Origin: Treponemataceae bacterium
Lineage (GTDB): Bacteria; Spirochaetota; Spirochaetia; Treponematales; Treponemataceae
DNA: 64,000 nucleotides
Assembly (NCBI GenBank): GCA_024680915.1
Contig: JAILBN010000015.1
Span: 1 to 64,000, forward strand
Direction of reading: 5' to 3'
The translations under genes were made by a program, and so were the position numbers. Within the stretch, counting starts at the first letter, position 1, and every line of letters begins with the position of its first letter. Positions 61,205 to 64,000 of this stretch are shown in pieces. The notes beneath the pieces were generated by a model. That model made no database searches. It worked only from the letters and a program-made list of their open reading frames with translations, and was not told where the DNA came from.

Positions 61205-61233
61205 CTTATAACACAAAAAAAGAGTATGGTCAA
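61205..61233 (-). promoter_or_regulatory. rpsP operon promoter
   Basis: Minus strand: TTGACC (61228-61233), a 17-base spacer and TATAAG (61205-61210). A short palindromic hairpin, TGCGC and GCGCA, lies in the leader between this and rpsP. The promoter probably drives the ribosomal and motility-type genes down to 55.4 kb. Confidence 0.7.
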
Positions 61234-61362
61234 TATAAGGCAAACAACCATTAGATAAAGCTACAGAAAGAGAAACGCAAGGGACGGACATTGAAACCAC
61301 CCCCTGCGTCTTTATACCACAGTTATCTGCTATCTATTACATCGTCACCGGAAAAGGAGATA

Positions 61363-62910
61363 CTAAAATTCCTCGAAATCGCTGTCCGAGACATAGGAAC
61401 TAGGAACATAGTCCTGAGCCAGCGGTATACCCGATGAATTCTCAGTCTCAGGCGGAATATCCTTTTTTACCGTGTCAGAGGAAGCTGAAGCGGCAGTCTC
61501 CGGCTTTATGACATTCCTGCGCCCAAGCCTATCCTGGGCCTTTTCAGAAGCGGCCGTTCCTTCGTCGTCGTTACGAGCTATGACATTCCTGGGCTTGGGA
61601 GCTCCCCGTCCTCCCACATCCTCCATAGGAGCCTCTTTTTCTGGTTTGGGAGAAGGAGGAAGACCAGGCTTCATGGAAGGAGCCTTAAGAGCAGGCTTCT
61701 CCACCTTGTGCTTCACAGAAGGAGAACCATACTTTCTATCAAATTTGAAGAATTGCAGAGCTTTAAGAAGCTCATCGGACTGGGATGCCATCTCCTCGGA
61801 CAAGGATGCGAATTCTTCTGCTGAGGAAGCGCTTCTCTGAACGAGAGAATCAAGCTCTATGACAGCCTTATTAATCTGCTGGGCTCCCACATCCTCCTCT
61901 CTTGCAGCTGCTGAGATCTCCTGTGTCAAATCAGCAGTCTTTATGATATTAGGAATCATGACATCGAAACGCTTTCCCGTATCCTCTGCCACCTTGACGC
62001 TTTCCTCAGACAGCTCGACTATATCCACAGCAGCAGCCTGGCTTCTTTCTGCCAGCTTACGTACCTCACTGGCGACAACGGCAAAGCCACGACCGACCTC
62101 GCCGGCACGGGCAGCTTCAATAGCCGCGTTCAGGGCAAGCCTGTTTGTCTGACTGGAAATATCCTCTATAATCGATATTTTCTCTGCTATGGCATGCATG
62201 GCATCCACGGTACGTTTAACAGCCTCTCCACCGGCACGGCTCTCCTCAAGCACCAGCTGAGCGATAGAATCTGTCTCAGAGGCATTGTCCGCATTCCTGC
62301 GTATATTCGATGACATCTCCTCCATGGTCGAGGAGATTTCCTCCGCGAAGGCTGCCTGGGAAGTAGCATCCGTAGATATAACCTGACTGCCGTGACTCAG
62401 CTCCACACTGCCAGCGGCAACGTTCTCACCAGCCGTATAGACGACAGATACAATGTTTCGCAAAGACGTGAGCAGCTGCTGGAAATTATCACCCAGCTCA
62501 CCAATCTCATCTTTGCGGTTGCTTATCAATTTCTTGTCAGCATCTGTCAAATCCTTCATAACCAGATCACCATTCGTAATCATCTTGAAAGCTTTGGAGA
62601 AGCTCTTCAAAGGCTTTGTAATCGCAAGTGTAGCCGAGATACCCATAATAAGCGACAACAATGCGACCACGTCAGTTATCACCATTATAGCTATGGATTG
62701 TCTGTCAGAGGCGGCATGCATCGCCTCGAAACGAGCAAGCAGCTCCTCGCCTTTTTCCTCTCCGAGAGCCCCCGAAGCGACCACATCTTCTGCTATGGCG
62801 GATATTCTTGTCATGATAGAATCAGCACTGATTACACAAAGAGTAAGGACCACTACAGCTACGACGACAATGGTGATATACGATCCAAGCAGTTTTGTTT
62901 TTAACTTCAT
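61363..62910 (-). CDS. Methyl-accepting chemotaxis protein with small sensor loop
   Basis: A 515-residue chemoreceptor. Two helices (about 8-28 and 73-95) enclose a sensor loop of only about 45 residues, followed by a HAMP region and the signalling domain with [33 protein letters not shown] at the tip. After the coiled coil is an additional 110-residue Pro/Lys/Ala-rich tail (from about 410) with no standard CheR-binding pentapeptide. The true start is 62910, with GGAGG seven bases before; the track adds 25 residues. Confidence 0.92.
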   Translation of the reverse strand: MKLKTKLLGSYITIVVVAVVVLTLCVISADSIMTRISAIAEDVVASGALGEEKGEELLARFEAMHAASDRQSIAIMVITDVVALLSLIMGISATLAITKPLKSFSKAFKMITNGDLVMKDLTDADKKLISNRKDEIGELGDNFQQLLTSLRNIVSVVYTAGENVAAGSVELSHGSQVISTDATSQAAFAEEISSTMEEMSSNIRRNADNASETDSIAQLVLEESRAGGEAVKRTVDAMHAIAEKISIIEDISSQTNRLALNAAIEAARAGEVGRGFAVVASEVRKLAERSQAAAVDIVELSEESVKVAEDTGKRFDVMIPNIIKTADLTQEISAAAREEDVGAQQINKAVIELDSLVQRSASSAEEFASLSEEMASQSDELLKALQFFKFDRKYGSPSVKHKVEKPALKAPSMKPGLPPSPKPEKEAPMEDVGGRGAPKPRNVIARNDDEGTAASEKAQDRLGRRNVIKPETAASASSDTVKKDIPPETENSSGIPLAQDYVPSSYVSDSDFEEF

Positions 62911-63116
62911 TAATTCATCCTCCAAAAGCAAAAATAAGGTGAAATAAGCTTCCACGAAAAAGCGCGGAATGAAACACTCCACCACCTTCTATATATCCTA
63001 TCTCTAAAAAGGCGTGTGTCAAGACAATTAATCTGTTAAATATTATTTTGCGCTTTAATATAAGATTTTTCTTGCGAGTCATCCCGATTTGTCTTATAGT
63101 TTACCTATGGCTGTTT

Positions 63117-64000
63117 TGTTGCCTGTAGCCGGTGGAAAAGGCGGCGTCGGGAAGAGCATAGTTTCATTGAATCTCGCTGTGACACTTGCACATCAGTGCA
63201 AGAATACTATTCTTTGTGACCTTGACTTAGGTGGAGCTAACCTCCACACACTTCTAGGTCTGAAGAATAACCAAGCCGGTCTTGGTACGTACATCACAAA
63301 GCAAGAGAATGATTTCTCGAATCTGCTGCAGGCTACAGGAATTCCTTCGTTGCAGTTCATAGCAGGCGACTGTCATTATCCTGGAGTCGCCAACATGGAC
63401 TTTTTTACAAAGAAAAAAATAATAAAGAACATAAGCAGCCTGGATGCAGATTACATAATCATGGACTTAGGAGCAGGATCGACCTACAACATAATCGACT
63501 TTTTCCTGACTTCCTACGATGGGCTTATTGTTGTGTCGCCAGACCTTACGTCCATACTGAATGCCTATTCCTTTCTGAAGTCCGCGGTTTTCCGCTTCTG
63601 CTATCGTCAGTTCGAGGCGAAAAGCCCGGAAAGGCAGATTCTTCAGAACAGTATCCTCCAGAGGATGGAGGGCAAGGAGTACTCCTTCGAGCAGATTATA
63701 TCTGTCATAGCATCGAGGTTTCCCGACTCCGCTGAGAAAGCGCTGAGGGAAATGAAAAAATTACATCCGCGTATAATCATGAACATGGGACGCGGTTACA
63801 CGGATATCGAACTGGGGAACAGACTGCTGACCCTTACGAGGAACAAGCTTTCGATAGAGGCAGAATACATAGGCTTCATTCCTTATGATGATAATGTTTC
63901 TATCTCGATAGCAAGAAGGCAGCCCCTGTCCATAATAAAGCCGGACTCGCCATTCTGTCTTGCCCTTCCAGAAATAGTGGGTAAGCTTGAGATGACGGCA
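63117..64000 (+). CDS. MinD/ParA-family ATPase (FlhG-like), cut by window end
   Basis: At least 294 residues, open at the right edge and hence missing from the ORF track. The N-terminus has the deviant Walker A GGKGGVGKS (about 9-17), CDLDLGGANLHTLLG and IIMDLGAGSTYNIIDFF, as in MinD, ParA and FlhG. A long insert after TSILNAYSFLKSAVFRFCYRQFEA resembles that in spirochaete MinD-like proteins. FlhG sets flagellar number; a role in cell polarity or flagella is likely but other ParA roles remain open. No strong ribosome site precedes the ATG. Confidence 0.85.

Noticed and set aside
1-64000. CRISPR array, tRNA or rRNA genes
   Set aside because: No regularly spaced direct repeats and no tRNA or rRNA segments were recognised; a tRNAscan and Rfam search would be needed to exclude small RNAs.

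Overview
The window looks like chromosome of a host-associated or rumen-type spirochaete, most likely Treponema. The signs are two large methyl-accepting proteins, several c-di-GMP proteins, a Trep_Strep-type ECF S component, FlhB-like and FliK-like genes next to rpsP-KH-rimM-trmD-rplS, a MinD/FlhG-like ATPase, and plant or host glycan enzymes (pectinesterase, GH20, AGE-family epimerase). The assignment is by inference; there is no 16S gene here.

Region 1 (about 0.1-21.5 kb) is a metal-homeostasis block. A partial IS3-family element sits at the left edge. Then come a three-gene ECF importer, a chemoreceptor, gpmA, a three-gene cluster resembling ferrosome (fez) iron-storage operons, a MATE exporter with an AraC regulator, a ZIP transporter, a feoA-feoA-feoB-Cys-rich operon, an iron-type DtxR repressor, a P-loop kinase, a second ECF S component, an MFS transporter and a CopA-type ATPase with a C-terminal CopZ-like domain. 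A 16-bp palindrome, GTTAGC-N4-GCTAAC, lies just downstream of the -10 box of four recognisable promoters (ecfT, gpmA, MATE, copA) and near the fez promoter. A sister motif, GTTACC-N4-GATAAC, lies between -35 and -10 of the feo promoters. The block therefore looks like two related metal-responsive regulons.

Region 2 (21.6-34.3 kb) holds an EAL protein, a decayed sugar-binding protein gene, glmS, a tiny basic 38-residue gene with its own terminator, a DUF1232 protein, lon, an OmpR-type two-component system and a PAS-GGDEF diguanylate cyclase.

Region 3 (34.4-48.7 kb) holds a GH20 hexosaminidase and a cellobiose-2-epimerase-like enzyme, three DUF4097 proteins around a His/Asp-rich CobW-family GTPase, an LPP20-type lipoprotein, ppk1, an ATP-grasp enzyme and a membrane-anchored serine-hydrolase homologue that has lost catalytic residues.

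Region 4 (48.7-55.4 kb) is an operon like Bacillus ydjGHI (SPFH/zinc ribbon, zinc-ribbon membrane protein, TPM protein), followed by an EAL protein and a pectinesterase.

Region 5 (55.4-64 kb) is a long leftward operon from rpsP through rplS into FliK-like, FlhB-like, HD-GYP, YraN, a possible FlgM-like and a zinc-motif protein, then a second chemoreceptor and a MinD/FlhG-like ATPase cut by the window end.

No tRNA, rRNA or CRISPR array was recognised. The gene-free stretches of 300 bp or more are 8548-8928 (promoters, operators, direct repeat), 15495-15806 (feo/dtxR operators and promoters) and 39972-40279 (an orphan terminator with a possible 18-codon ORF, plus a leftward terminator).
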